The position numbers were made by a program, and so were the translations under genes. The notes under the pieces are model-generated. The model was not told the DNA's origin. It worked only from the letters and a program-made list of their open reading frames with translations, and made no database searches. Shown piece after piece: positions 36,160 through 47,445 of a stretch of 64,000 bases of DNA (the stretch's first letter is position 1; every line of letters begins with the position of its first letter). Source of the DNA: Cryptomeria japonica (taxonomy: Eukaryota > Streptophyta > Pinopsida > Cupressales > Cupressaceae); assembly GCF_030272615.1 (NCBI RefSeq), contig NC_081405.1:152378113-152442112 (forward strand), in the 5' to 3' direction.

Positions 36160-36510
36160 ATCACAAAATGCTACTTGCTATCAAAATGCAAATGGTTATC
36201 TATCCTAGTGACACTCACTGTTCATCACAAAGTGTTGCTATTTATCCTAGTAGTGCTCCCTGTTCATCACAAAGTACTACGTGTGTGACATTCCCTGTTC
36301 ATCACAAAGTGTTACTCACATTTCGCACTCCCTGTTCATCACAAAGTGCAGTTCATACTTTGGGTACTCCCTGTTCATCACAAAGTACTCTATCCCAGTG
36401 CTCTCTGTTCATCACAAGTGCCTTGATCTATCCTAGTCTTCCTAGAGGACCTGCTTGAGTGTATCCTCTCAACAACTTATCCAATCGACAGCGTATGTTC
36501 ATCACAGAAC
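36160..36510. repeat. TGTTCATCACAAAGT array inside the intron
   Basis: Six to eight copies of a CCCTGTTCATCACAAAGT-like core spaced about 35-40 bp apart, clearest from 36222 to 36420, with degenerate copies at each side (36155, 36497). Not found elsewhere in the window. Confidence 0.8.
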
Positions 36511-36544
36511 TGCCGATTTGACCTAGAAGACCAAAACCTTGCAT

Positions 36545-36790
36545 TTTCACACATAAACGCGCTTTAAACTCACAAACGCGCCTCTTGACTGCACAAGCGC
36601 GCCTCTACAACACAGACGCGCCTTCTGGACATAAATGTGCCTACATCATGCACAGACGTGACTTTGGAACATAAACGCGTCTGAAGTGCACAGACGCGAC
36701 CGCATTCAACGCAAACGCGGCCCCAGACACATACGCGCCTGGAACCGACACAGACGCGCCTGGCACCGACACAGACGCGGTTACACATTT
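36545..36790 (-). repeat. CGCGTCTGTGT motif array 3, antisense orientation
   Basis: About twelve copies of ACACAGACGCG-like motifs on the plus strand, that is CGCGTCTGTGT in the direction of the antisense gene, spaced about 20 bp. Same motif as arrays 1 and 2 in the gag-pol leader. Confidence 0.8.
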
Positions 36791-36898
36791 TTGCATTTTT
36801 TTAATGCCCTATTCCTAAGCGCATTTATTGCTAAACTACCATGCATTAATGACAAAATTGAAAAGCGTCAAAGTACGAGGAGGTTTGGTGGTACTTAC

Positions 36899-36967
36899 CG
36901 GCTCTCCTGTCTCTGCTGGCCTCTGAAATCGGCGAACGCAGTCGAATCTGTGTACGAAGGCCATCAT
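36899..36967 (-). CDS. Predicted exon 1 of the antisense PMD gene
   Basis: ATGATG at 36967 opens exactly 23 codons ending in CCG directly before the consensus donor GTAAGT. Read into exon 2 the frame is kept (GEP then EYLPVLES). No stop interrupts it. A TATA-like CTATAAGATA lies about 90 bp upstream. I choose the first of the two adjacent ATGs. The alternative is that translation starts inside exon 2, but that part offers no ATG before the PMD domain. Confidence 0.6.
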
Positions 36968-37053
36968 TGCTGACTGCTGCTGCTCTTTTCTCGCTCTGCA
37001 CTGTGATCTCGTGAGGGTGTGGATGACAATGAGGATGTCTTTTGCCAGTGGTT

Positions 37054-37063
37054 TATCTTATAG
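37054..37063 (-). promoter_or_regulatory. Putative TATA box of the antisense gene
   Basis: CTATAAGATA on the minus strand, about 90 bp upstream of the exon 1 ATG and 245 bp inside the 3' LTR boundary. The transcript leader would be CA/AG-rich. Prediction from sequence only; no promoter element was seen at the same place in H or E. Confidence 0.45.
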
Positions 37064-37295
37064 CCTACCCTAGCCCTTGCCTTCAGTTCCCGAGTCAGTA
37101 TTCTTCATCCTGTGACTCTGTCACTTTATCCGGTCAATCCATTCTAGCCTTTTCTTCTTATCGAGAGATTGTCTACAATCTTTTCAGACATTTTCATCCA
37201 ATCTCTCGAGGGGGCATATTATTCCCATTCTGGGGCAACTTTGTATCAGTTCATCTTATCTTCTTTGAAACAACGCGACAAGCCGCATTGTCTCA

Positions 37296-37308
37296 AAGAG
37301 GGGCAAAA
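37296..37308 (+). promoter_or_regulatory. Element C polypurine tract
   Basis: AAGAGGGGCAAAA directly before the 3' LTR. H (AGGGGCAAAA) and E (AGAGGGGCAAA) have the same tract before LTRs that also start TGTAG, which ties the three together as one clade. Confidence 0.85.
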
Positions 37309-38093
37309 TGTAGACACCCAAAATTGTCCAGTTTAATTAAATAAATATTTTATTTATTTAATTTTCTAAGCCTAATTCTTCTATTAATTAAATAAATTTT
37401 TATTTATTTAATTAATTCATTTATCCTCTTCTAGCCTTATTTTTCATTTAAATAAATGCATTTATTTATTTAAATTATCCTTTTCCTAAATTAAATAAAT
37501 ATTTTTATTTATTTAATTATCCCACTTCTTCTATTAATTAAATAAATCTTTATTTATTTAATTAATTCATTAGCTTTTTCTACACATGACACATGTCATT
37601 CATCTCTTAATTCCTACATTACCTACCTCTTTCATTATTTTACTATTTCTTTTACCTACCCTTTAATCCTAGCCGACCTCTCTTTTTACACCTCTCAATC
37701 TTAACCCTCCATTTCTTATTGTGTCTTCTATTTAAGGAGATGCTTCCTTCATTGTCAAACCCTAATCACTCATCCTAATCAACAATTTTGGAGGACTTGG
37801 CTACACTACGATCCTACTTGCAACCACATTCCGTTCTTTGTTGAGCTCTTGTGCATATAAAAATCTGAGAGCAAATATATCAAGCAAGATCAATGGAGAT
37901 AGGAAGAATGGAGATCAAAACCCTATTGGACATGTGATGGTATAATCTTTGTGATTTTGTGTTATTTGCATTGTCTTAGGTAATCTTCATATGTTATGGT
38001 GGATCTTTGTTGATTGTTAGGCTAGGGTTTAGTGGTTGGATTCATTTAGCCTTTCGATATTGTTGTTATTGTTATCCATTTTCACCATATACA
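37309..38093 (+). repeat. Element C 3' LTR
   Basis: 785 bp, same length as the 5' LTR and nearly identical. Differences include positions near 37364, 37507, 37522, 37548, 37670 and 38057. Confidence 0.95.
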
Positions 38094-38098
38094 CAACT

Positions 38099-38748
38099 TA
38101 CAAAATATTTACAACACACCACACTTATAAACCAAAATCTAATCTAATTGCTCAAAATTAGAGTATTTACACCATAGAAGACACTCCACACAATTTTGCA
38201 CAAAAATCAATCCTTAAACATTCTTCTTTTACTCCATTTGTGCCAACTGGCAACAAACTGCAGTCTCAGTCAAATCCCTTTGCTTGGGCCGTACAAAATC
38301 TGACATCCAACCCCTTAATTTAGGGTTTGCAATTACTTATAGCACCTTTGACTTGGTTTTTGTGCCCATATTAGGGTTTTCCATGCCACATTAAATATTT
38401 TGGCCTCATGGTGGAAAAGTTGCTTGACAACTTTTAAAAGTTGTCATGCAACGTTTGCAACTTTTGAGCAACTTTCTCAATGTTGCTTTTCTTGACTCCT
38501 AGACCCATATTGGGAAAACCTAAGGACACCAACATGCTAAGAAGGACCCATAAACACCTCAAAGGCACACATACCCTGTATTTCCAAAAAAACTCAACTT
38601 TTGACTCATGACCCTAGGACCTCAACTAGGACCCTAACTAGGACCAATGAGCACATGGCTCTTATTCTATGTACAATGGCTTCATTGAGAAGCAAAAGCA
38701 CAATCAAAAACAAATGGTGGGAGCCCTTTGAAGGGTGCTCCTGCACCA
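38099..38748 (-). repeat. Element A 5' LTR, outer part
   Basis: Continuation of A's 5' LTR after element C, matching 6627-7269. The element-5' terminus is TGGTGCAGG on the minus strand, next to the CACGC duplication at 38749-38753. Confidence 0.92.
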
Positions 38749-38985
38749 CACGCACAGAGCTCTAGATTGCCTAGGATTCCCATGGGTTGCCCCATCAAAA
38801 TTCACCTTCATCAAGTCTTTATCTGAGGGAATCTATTGTGTATTAGGCCTCGTATCTTTGACAGGATCAACCCTTGTAGACCCATTAATGGGTTTGGGAG
38901 ATCCAAGAGATTTTCCATAAAGACATTTCTTGTCTCCACACTTCTCAAGTACATGGGGAAGAGTTCCCCAAGTACCTTGGGAAGA
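38749..38985 (-). pseudogene. LINE RNase H, N-terminal part (split by element A)
   Basis: Minus-strand frame leading into the A insertion. KVNFDGATHGNP near 38770-38805 is the first RNase H strand with catalytic Asp, preceded by a stop that fits a Trp TGG to TAG change and then IPSDKDL. Upstream the frame stays open to about 38985, possibly the linker from reverse transcriptase. It continues in the same frame at 5747. The upstream limit and the boundary with H's LTR are uncertain. Confidence 0.65.
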
Positions 38986-39227
38986 AAAAAAGGAATATGA
39001 AATTCCTAGAGGGAGGACAAAGGAATTAAAAATTCCTTGGGAAGAGGAGGCATAGGAATGTGCAAGGATTTGAAATTCCTTGGAAGAGGCAAAGTTGGTG
39101 CATTTAAAGTTTGGAGGGTGAGACGAGAAATCTATTTATGGTAGAGAGTTGACTCGTCCCTAATCAAGGTGATTAGGAACATGCAAGTGATTAGGAGGAC
39201 AAATTAAGTGGCTTAATGAAAGATTAT
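38986..39227 (-). other. Stretch left of element D, probably H 3' LTR end
   Basis: AT-rich with three short palindromic segments of the type GGAATTTNNAATTCC (near 38993, 39030, 39070). It borders D's left duplication (ATTAT) and continues across D at 47047, so at least its right part belongs to the sequence interrupted by D. No gene. Confidence 0.4.
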
Positions 39228-40480
39228 TGTAAAGCGGAAAATCGCGAGCGAACCCTAAGTGTTCCGCCCACCACTCCAAGGAGAGAGAAAGGGGGGTCAC
39301 TAGGGTTGACGGTTTTCAATTAGGGGAGACTTTACATTCAAAAGAGGGGTTAAAACGCACAAGATCCAATCCCACACAATGCAAGATTGGATTCTAAATG
39401 AGTTTCAAGGGTTAAGACAGCAAGGCTACCCTCTTTTGTAAAGAATGTAGATAGAAGGATTGAGCTAGGAACGCATGAAAAGTGAGAAAGATTCACTTAT
39501 AAACAGAGATAGGAATATGGGATGAAGTTGCGGACCTGGAATTAGCAGTAAAATGTCGAGACGGAGCTGTCCTGCAAATTTGAGCGAAAGTTGACGGGAC
39601 GATGGCGCCCGACATGCACACGGTCCTCCGAAAAATCCGCGAAACGAAGGGGGATTTGTTCGTCTCTGCACAAGGATTCCAAATATTTAATTACATTCGT
39701 GTACCTGCAACCTACACATAGAAAAGAGAGGACGATTGGGGGGTTAGAGATTAGCGGTTTGCCCTTAGGTCAAACCCCGGTTTTGGAATTAACCAAGAAA
39801 TGAGAAATGTTGTAAATGTAAATGATTGTAATGTAATAAAGTACCAATACCTTGTTGTAAGAATGTTTGTATTCTTACATGTGAAGGTGTAAATGTTGTT
39901 GTATGTTGTATGTGGTATGTGATCTCCTCTTCAATGGTTGAATCCTTGTCTTGAATGCAACACTTAGCCTTGAATGGAGACTTAGAATGATCAATTGCTT
40001 GAAGGAATGCTTGAATGCTTGAATGCTTGAATGTTTGAATATCGTTTCTGCCTTTTTTCCATCTCTCCAAATGGGAGAGGAAAATGTAGTTTATATACTT
40101 GCCAATTAGGGTCGAAAGACTGATTTTTACGACCTTAGGCCGACCAGGAAACATTATTTTCGAATTTGCAAACTAAAAGACCCGAAGCCCCATAAGAGAC
40201 CGGGCCAAAAATAGGGCCAGGGACCAGGGCACTGGGCGCCATGGTCCTGGGGGACCAGGGCACTGGGCGCCATGGTCCTGAAGGACTAGGGCGCTGGGCG
40301 CCATGGTCCCACCTCCAGGGACAGCAGGGTGCAAGGAGGATCAGGTCAGGGTGCTGAAAAATGCAGTTTTTGATGTCATGGACAAGTTTCGGGGTCTCCA
40401 TTCAGGTTCAGTATTGCATCGCCATCGTGAAGACCCAAATGCGGTCGAAATTGCAAGTGTCGCAATTTTAGGATGCTACA
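39228..40480 (-). repeat. Element D 3' LTR
   Basis: 1253 bp with three copies of the roughly 31-bp repeat near 40213-40310. TATA-like TATATAA (minus) near 40090. The adjacent polypurine tract is at 40481-40494. Confidence 0.93.
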
Positions 40481-41217
40481 TTTAGCCCCCACTTTAGCGG
40501 GAGTATAAGCGTACGCTCAAACTTCCGGTAAAGTACAAGGAAACCACATTGAAAGAATTTCACCACATCAAGGAGGCAAGACACACCAAGCCCCCAGTGG
40601 ACTAAGGATCTTACGACTTCGATTGACAAAGTAAAAGGAAAGATCACGAGGGAGAACCATGACTGTCAGTAGTAAGGTTCCCTCACTATGAGTCATGCAA
40701 GAGAAATACCAAAAATTTTCAAGACAAAGCTAAGTTCGCCAAGAAATTTTCAAGTATCCTGAAGGGATAGATGGGGTGTATGCCCCCCTACGTTAAAGCG
40801 ATCGCACACGCCTCAACGGGGGTGATTGCTTTAAGGTAGTGATACACATAAGAAATAAGAAGGGAAAGGAGCACATTATCACAAAGATTTAGCCCTCAAA
40901 TGTGAGATAAACCCAAGGATAATAGACACAAAGCACGAGGTGACTTCGTTTTCCTCGGGGTCAGTATGTTGTATGATAATTCATGTATATCATATGTATG
41001 TATGCATAATTGTTCTTCATTCCCCAATCAAGGAAGGTCACCTAGAAGAAGGGAACACATGTGTCTTTTGAGTCAACATGAGAGAGACCAAAAGAGATCT
41101 CAATGCTTTGCATCGTCCTCAAGTAGACAACACTAAGGACAACAAATAGAAGAATGAGAATAACACATAGAAGAAGTAACAAAAGAGAGGAGGAGAGAGT
41201 CTGCTATGCTAATGAAA
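40481..41217 (-). other. Element D 3' untranslated region
   Basis: Counterpart of 14401-15079 in B. Contains the polypurine tract (40481-40494) and the stem-loop (40788-40839). No coding domain. Confidence 0.75.
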
Positions 41218-44200
41218 CTAGTCTAGCACGTCATCCACCCCCCGATCTTGCTGATCAATATTTCGGGAAGGCAGGAAACATGCTAGAGGAGGAACATTCA
41301 ACACAACAGATGGAGCTATCACAAGATCCAAACAAGGGCTATGTTCATGTTCCAAGCCACGTTGTTCTTGTCTAGGAGCTAGGATAAGTGCTTTAGAAAA
41401 TTCGTTAGATAAATGGTTATCAACATCAACATATTCATATTCACTATCAGAATGAAGAGAAGAAACATTTTCATCATGAATAATATTTTCATCTATATCA
41501 TCATCAAGATTTATAAAAATAGGATCTTTAACTCGCACAGGATCAAAACCATCATGCATCTTATGTTTAGGAGATTTTGGATAAAATGGAATAATGCTTG
41601 TTGAAGGTGTTTTTGGAGATTGCAAAGTTTGAGAAGCAGCTGCCTGAGCTCTAAGACAATGCTTTCGTTGGCGTTCACGAGCAGAATGATTTTGTCTAGT
41701 CTTAGTAGGAAGTGGAGAAGATTGAGGAGGAGGAATGTTCTCATCCTTATCACTTGGGTGTTTAGGTTGTGGTCTCTTAGGCTGGATAATAGAAGAAGAG
41801 GAAGGTCTCTTCTCTTTATAAAAGGAAGGAGGAGGAACTGCTCCATATAAAGGAGGAATATTTGGTTTAGGAAGGAGACCAAGTCCATCATGACGAGGAG
41901 GTATAGGTCTTCTTTTAGAAAGTTTATTAGACATAGACATAGTCACATCCATAGGAATGGGTTGGGAATCTTCTTGAGGAAAGACATTAGTTTTATCTTT
42001 CAAAGGAAGAACTTCCTTCTCAAGAATGATAGGAATATTAAGTTTGGGTGTTCTAGGTTCACTTAGAGATAGGATCATATCTGTTTTCCACTTTTGATAA
42101 GATTTGAAAAGATGATCACTTCGCGGAGGAAGAGATTGGAATTGTTTAGGCCAAAAATAATCAATAGGAACACTAAAAGTTCTTTCAGCTGGTTTAAAGA
42201 GACTATGATTGACAGTAACAACTTCACTATTATGGGGAAATTTTAAACATTTATGAATAGGAGAAGCAATAGCTTTCATGGAAGATAGCCAAGGATAGCC
42301 AAGCTTCACACGAAATTGTTCGGATGAAGGAATAATTGCAAAGTTCACATCAAGGGATTTTTTATGGACCTCAATAGGTAATGTAATAGAACCAATTGCA
42401 GGAGAAGAAAATGCATCAAATAATTTCACAATCACATCTATTTTGTCATAGATCACTTGATTCAATTGTAAAGTAAAGAGAAATTCTTCAGTAATAACAT
42501 TAACCATGCAAGAAGGATCAATAAGCACTCCATGGCAAGGTGTATTCTTGAATTTTGCAACTATATATAAAGGACCATCAGGTGCCTTAATAGTTTCACT
42601 AGAATCAAATGTGATGGAAGGTTCTTTAGGGTTTTCTTGCTGCTCTACAAAATTAATCACATTCGGAGTCATAGACACAAGACCATCAGATGAGAAAGAG
42701 GAATCATTAGTCTCAATCACATTAGAGGTATGAGAAGGTAATGGATCAGTAAAAATCTTAATATTTTGGTTAGGAGGAGCTACAGATGTGTTGCCTTTAT
42801 CATTCATACCAGAAACAGAGATAGTATTATTATCAATCAAATCTTGAATTTTACCCTTTAAAGGAAAACATTTTTTAGTATCATGCCCTGGTTGACGATG
42901 AAATTGACAAAAAGATTTGTTATCAAAATAGGGTGAATTAATCTTTGCAGGATCTATTTGCTTTATAGGAGGGAGAGTAAGCACATTTTGTTCCAATAAC
43001 TTATTCATAATACTATGCAATGATTCATTCAAAGGAGTAAACTTTCTTTCTTTCTTGAAAAACTTAGAAATAGGAGGCACACCTGATGCTGCATTCACAT
43101 TGTTGTTGATGATGTTTTCATTGAATTTAACGGACTCTTTGTTCGGTTTAAACTTTCCAAATGGTTGTTGACTACTATCACCCTTATCACTCGGAGCCAT
43201 AGGATTTGCTTGTTCCATTTGACTCACAGTCAGTTGATAATTGTGAAGAGTTGCACACAACCGTTGGAAAGAAGTAAACTCAGAAAACAGAAGTTTTTCT
43301 CTAATATCTTTTTGTAAATTAGAAATAAAGATTCTTTGAATATCATTGTCAGGCACTAGAAAAGAAATTTGAGCATACAAATGCTTATATCTACCAATGA
43401 AATCAGTCACTTTTTCTTTAACACCTTGTTTACAATGCATTAAATCCATCAAAGTAACTTTAGGACTTATATTGTTTTGAAATTGTTGAATAAAAGCATT
43501 TGCAAGTTGTTGGAAATAAATAATAGAATAGGAAGGCAACGAGCAATACCATTGTAGAGCCTTATCTTTTAATGTTCTAGTAAACAGTTTTGCAAGCAAC
43601 CTTTGGTCATAAGCAAAATCGGTACATATTGTTTGAAAAGTCTTAACATGTGTTAGAGGATCACCTTTACCATTATAAATCTCCAAATGCGGGATTTCAA
43701 CATGTTTAGGAGGGATAGCTCAAACAATGTCAATAGAAAGTGGGCTCGCAACATCAAATGTGGGCACACTAAACTTAGATTGATTCATAGAGGCAATTTG
43801 TTGCTGTAAAGAAGAGACAATTTGTACAAGATTATTAATGGTCACTTCAGTCGAAGAATTCATATTAGACGTGTTAGATTGTGATGGAGGTATTATGTTA
43901 TTGAAAGAAGGTATTGATTGAGAGTAAGGTGGCGGGACACTATGATAGTTAGTCATAGGAGAGGATTGGAAAAGAGGAGCACTACAAGGAGGAATGGAAT
44001 GGTTGAATGAATTGCCCCCTTGCGTCACGTTCATTTGTGGAGATGTAATAGGAACACTTATTGAAGGAATGAATGAAGAAGTTGGATTGAATGAAGGAAG
44101 AGGGTTAATTGAAGAGGAAGGATTGCTTCCATGACTGGTGATCATAGGCGGAATGTCTTGTATAGAAGTAGTCATTATTTTTAATGTAAAGGTAGGTATG

Positions 44201-44649
44201 CTAGCAATAAAAGTTATCAAAGGAATAGAATGATTGACTTGAGTGGGAGGTTGTGTATAACCTAAAGTTTCAGCACAACTCTTCATAGGCATCATATTCG
44301 AATCCACAATGTGTGCAATACCACGCAAAATATCAATTCCATTCTTATCACTTTGAACCATACGTTTTAGACCCTCAATTAATGAAAGAGCTTGACTATC
44401 GGGATACTCTTGAGACATCCATTGCTGAAAATCATCAAATTGGTTATCCAATTTCGAAAGTTGTTCTACAGAAACCTCATGGAGAGCTTCTTCATCATTA
44501 GGAGGATTAGAGGAATTGCCCGTGTCCTCGTTAAAAAGGCCATTCAAATTAGGTTCCATCTCCTCGGTAATTAAACCTCGGAAAGACTTAATTCTAAGGC
44601 TTCGTCTAATGGGAATATTGTAAGTAGGGCTTATTGTTGTAAAACTCAT
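41218..44649 (-). pseudogene. Element D Gag with protease-like domain, one nonsense codon
   Basis: ATG at 44649. About 1143 codons, interrupted only by TGA at 43720, where B has CGA. Same domain order as B: Ser/Pro/Asn-rich N-terminus, Gag domain (KGDPLTHVKTFQ near 43655), knuckle CQFHRQPGHDTKKC near 42890, retropepsin-like fold with DPSC near 42520, LGYPWLSSMKA near 42290, and a Pro-rich then acidic C-terminus. B and D agree closely throughout, with mostly conservative replacements. The nonsense codons of the two copies are at different positions, so the ancestor had the intact frame. Confidence 0.86.
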
Positions 44650-45828
44650 GCACTAGAGAGGGAGAGAAGATTTTGAATTTAGAGGTAGCAAAATTCAATA
44701 AAATCAGCCAATCTCTTAGATTTAAGCTGTTAAATGCAATCACGACAATCTCCCGAAATTTCGAAAAAAATGTCAGGGACCATGGCGCTCGGGGTGCACA
44801 CGGTCCTCGCAACTTTTTTTGAAATTTTCAGGGATGAAAGTTATAATGATTTTAAAGCTAATCTGAAAAAATTGAGTGATTTTACGATCTGTAGATAGGC
44901 CAAATTAAAGTTGCAATCTCAAAATTGAACCCTACCAAGATTGTTGGAAAATGCAAAATTTGAATTTTGAAAAAGAGAGGGAAACTGAAATTTTGAATTT
45001 TATGATTTTAGAGGGAATACTAAGAACAATGCAAGCTTTTAAATTTAAAAGTTGACTCAATTTCACGCAAAATTCAATTTTGAAAGCGGAAATCAAAGTT
45101 GGTGTAATTAAACACTTAATTTCAAAAGTCCCAAATTGCAAGAATTTGAATAAAGCACTAAAATTTTGAATGAATGCCAACACACTTTTCAGATTTAGGA
45201 CAGTAAGAACACAATTTTGACACAAAATTTCAATTTCAACAATTTTTGAATGATTAGAAGCCTTAATCCAAACAATCACTAGACCAACTTTGACTTTAAT
45301 TTTGAAAGTGTTGTAATTGATAAAATCAGCCAAAATTCTGGATTTTAGCAGAAAAATACAGTAAGATCTAGCTCCTGAAATTTCAGAAAAAATGTCGGGG
45401 ACGATGGCGCTCGGGGTGCACACGGTCCTCGCAACTTTTTTCCAAATTTTCAGGGATGAAAGATATTATGATTTTGTTGCGGAATCCAAAGTTACAGCTA
45501 ATTTGGAGATGTTTTGATCAGTGAAATCCTCGGTCAAAGGTTGAATCAAGAGGGTTTTAAAAATTAGGGTTTTGACACTTAACCACTTAATTTTTAGAAT
45601 TAAAGCACAAATATGAATTGACAATTTGTAATAGAAGGGTAGATCTAAAACAAGCATTAATAATTAAACACTTCACAAGCTCAATTACTAAAAAGAAAAT
45701 TTAGGGTTTTTATGCAATTAACCTCTAAAATTTGCAAAAGATCAAACATGGAAATGTAATCAAGGCATCCAATTTTCAGATCTAACCATGAATAATCAGA
45801 AAGGATGCTCACGTTAGGCTCACCAAAA
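44650..45828 (-). other. Element D leader with primer site
   Basis: Counterpart of 9793-10956 in B with the same internal direct repeat (GC-rich blocks near 44780-44815 and 45395-45430). The primer site near 45807-45825 reads TGGTGAGCCTAACGTGAGC, changed at several positions from that of B and F. Confidence 0.7.
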
Positions 45829-47041
45829 TGTAAAGCGGAAAATCACGAGCGAACCCTAAGTGTTCCCCCCACCACTCCAAGGAGAGAGAAAGGGGGGTCA
45901 CTAGGGTTGACGGTTTTCACTTAGGGGAGACTTTACATTCAAAAGAGGGGTTAAAACCCACAAGATCCAATCCCACACAATGCAAGATTGGATTCTAAAT
46001 GAGTTTCAAGGGTTAAGACAGTAAGGCTACCCTCTTTTGTAAAGAATGTAGATAGAAGGATTGAGCTAGGAACGCATGAAAAGTGAGAAAGATTCACTTA
46101 TAAACAGAGATAGGAATATGGGATGAAGCTACGGACCTGGAATTAGTAGTAAAATGTCGAGATGGAGCTAACCTGCAAATTTGAGCGAAAGTTGACGGGA
46201 CGATGGCGCCCGACGTGCACACGGTCCTCCGAAAAATCTGCGAAACAAAGGGGGATCTGTTTGTCTCTGCACAAGGATTCCAGATCTTCAATTACAGCCG
46301 CGTACCTGCAACCTACACACAGAAAAGAGAGGACGATTGGGGGGTTAGGGATTAGGGGTTTGCCCTTAGGTCAAACCTCGGTTTTGGAATTAACCAAGAA
46401 ATGAGAAATGCTGTAAATGTAAATGATTGTAATGTAATAAAGTACCAATACCTTGTTGTAAGAATGTTTGTATTCTTACATGCAAAGGTGTAAATGTTGT
46501 TGTATGTTGTATGTTGTATGTTGTATGTGGTATGTGATCTCCTCTTCAATGGTTGAATCCTTATCTTGAATGCAACACTTAGCCTTGAATGGAGACTTAG
46601 AATGATCAATTGCTTGAAGGAATGCTTGAATGCTTGAATGCTTGAATGTTTGAATGTTTGAATATCATTTCCGCCTTTTTTCCATCTCTCCAAATGGGAG
46701 AGGAAAATGTAGTTTATATACTTGCCAATTAGGGTTGAAAGATTGATTTTTCCGACCTTAGGCCGACCTGGAAACATTATTTTCCAATTTGCAAACTAAA
46801 AGACCCGAAGCCCCATAAGAGACTGGGCCCAAAATAGGGCCAGGGACCAGGGCGCTGGGCGCCATGGTCCCACCTCCAGGGACAACAGGGTGCAAGGAGG
46901 ATCAGGCCAGGGTGCTGAAAAATGCAGTTTTTGATGTCATGGACAAGTTTCGGGGTCTCCATTCAGGTTCAGTGTTGCGTCGGCATCGTGAAGACCCAAA
47001 TGCGGTCGAAATTGCAAGTGTCGCAATTTTAGGACGCTACA
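45829..47041 (-). repeat. Element D 5' LTR
   Basis: 1213 bp with only one unit of the 31-bp repeat, against three in the other LTR. TG...CA ends intact. Confidence 0.93.
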
Positions 47042-47046
47042 ATTAT

Positions 47047-47445
47047 AATGCAAGTAGGAAAGTTAGGAGGATGTGACACAGGGAGAGAGAATGGGTGGAG
47101 GAATATAAAATTGTAGGAAATGATAAGTAGGATTAGGACATGATTAATTAGGCTAGATGATAGGATTAGGAGGGGTGATTTGTAGGAATCAGGTAATTAG
47201 TTAATTAATTGAAATTAATTAACTAATAGAGGTTTAGAAGAAATAATGGAGATTGTAAGTGGCTTTAGAATAATGGGGGAATAATTAATTTTTGATAAAT
47301 TAATTATAGGACTATAGCAATTTAATTAATCAAATTTTATTTAATTAATTTTAAGAAGAAAGGGACCAACACAATTTAATTAATTAATTATGTGGAAAGG
47401 CTTTAATTAATTAAATATTAACTTAATTAATTTTAGACGTCTACA
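47047..47445 (-). repeat. Element H 3' LTR, part right of element D
   Basis: The LTR start on the minus strand is TGTAGACGTC at 47445, preceded by the polypurine tract AGGGGCAAAA (47446-47455). Rich in TTAATTAA-like tracts like the LTR of C. The LTR continues left of D; its other end was not located. Confidence 0.7.

Larger units (their letters stand above)
36111..36898 (-). other. Predicted intron of the antisense gene
   Basis: 788 bp between donor GTAAGT (36898-36893) and acceptor GCAG ending at 36111, preceded by a T-rich stretch. Both flanking exons meet in phase 0. The intron carries two arrays: the CGCGTCTGTGT motif (36545-36790) and the GTTCATCACAAAGT motif (36160-36510). Splicing is inferred from sequence only. 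Confidence 0.65.
21915..38093 (+). mobile_element. Element C: Tat-type Ty3/gypsy element with antisense gene
   Basis: 16,179 bp, inserted in A's 5' LTR with duplication CAACT (21910-21914 and 38094-38098). LTRs 21915-22699 and 37309-38093 are both 785 bp and differ at about six positions by eye, so the insertion is recent relative to its neighbours. Order: primer site, 2.2-kb leader with CG-rich motif arrays, gag-pol in one long frame, 3' region, convergent antisense PMD gene, polypurine tract. The RT style and the second RNase H place it in the Tat clade. It is broken by one frameshift and several nonsense codons. Confidence 0.94.
5748..38748 (-). mobile_element. Element A: Ty3/gypsy chromovirus with two nested insertions
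   Basis: Full-length LTR retrotransposon in minus orientation. It is flanked by the 5-bp duplication CACGC at 5743-5747 and 38749-38753. Its 3' LTR is 5748-7269 and its 5' LTR is 20969-21914 plus 38099-38748. The plus-strand LTR ends are TG...CA, except that the left LTR ends TA through one change. After subtracting B with its duplication (9001 bp) and C with its duplication (16184 bp) the element is about 7.8 kb. The gag-pol order is Gag, CCHC knuckle, protease, RT, RNase H, integrase, chromodomain, with a tRNA-iMet primer site. Both insertions broke it: B lies in integrase and C in the 5' LTR. Multiple nonsense codons show it was already decaying. Confidence 0.93.
39228..47041 (-). mobile_element. 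Element D: B-family gag-only element, minus strand
   Basis: 7,814 bp, duplication ATTAT at 39223-39227 and 47042-47046. 3' LTR 39228-40480, 5' LTR 45829-47041. Same architecture as B: primer site, leader, one long gag-protease-like frame, stem-loop, polypurine tract, no polymerase or integrase. LTRs form a slightly different subfamily from B, the solo LTR and F. Confidence 0.94.

Noticed and set aside
36160-36790. CRISPR-like regularly spaced repeats
   Set aside because: Repeats are degenerate, short and inside a plant retrotransposon. There are no cas genes, and a nuclear plant genome is not expected to hold CRISPR arrays.
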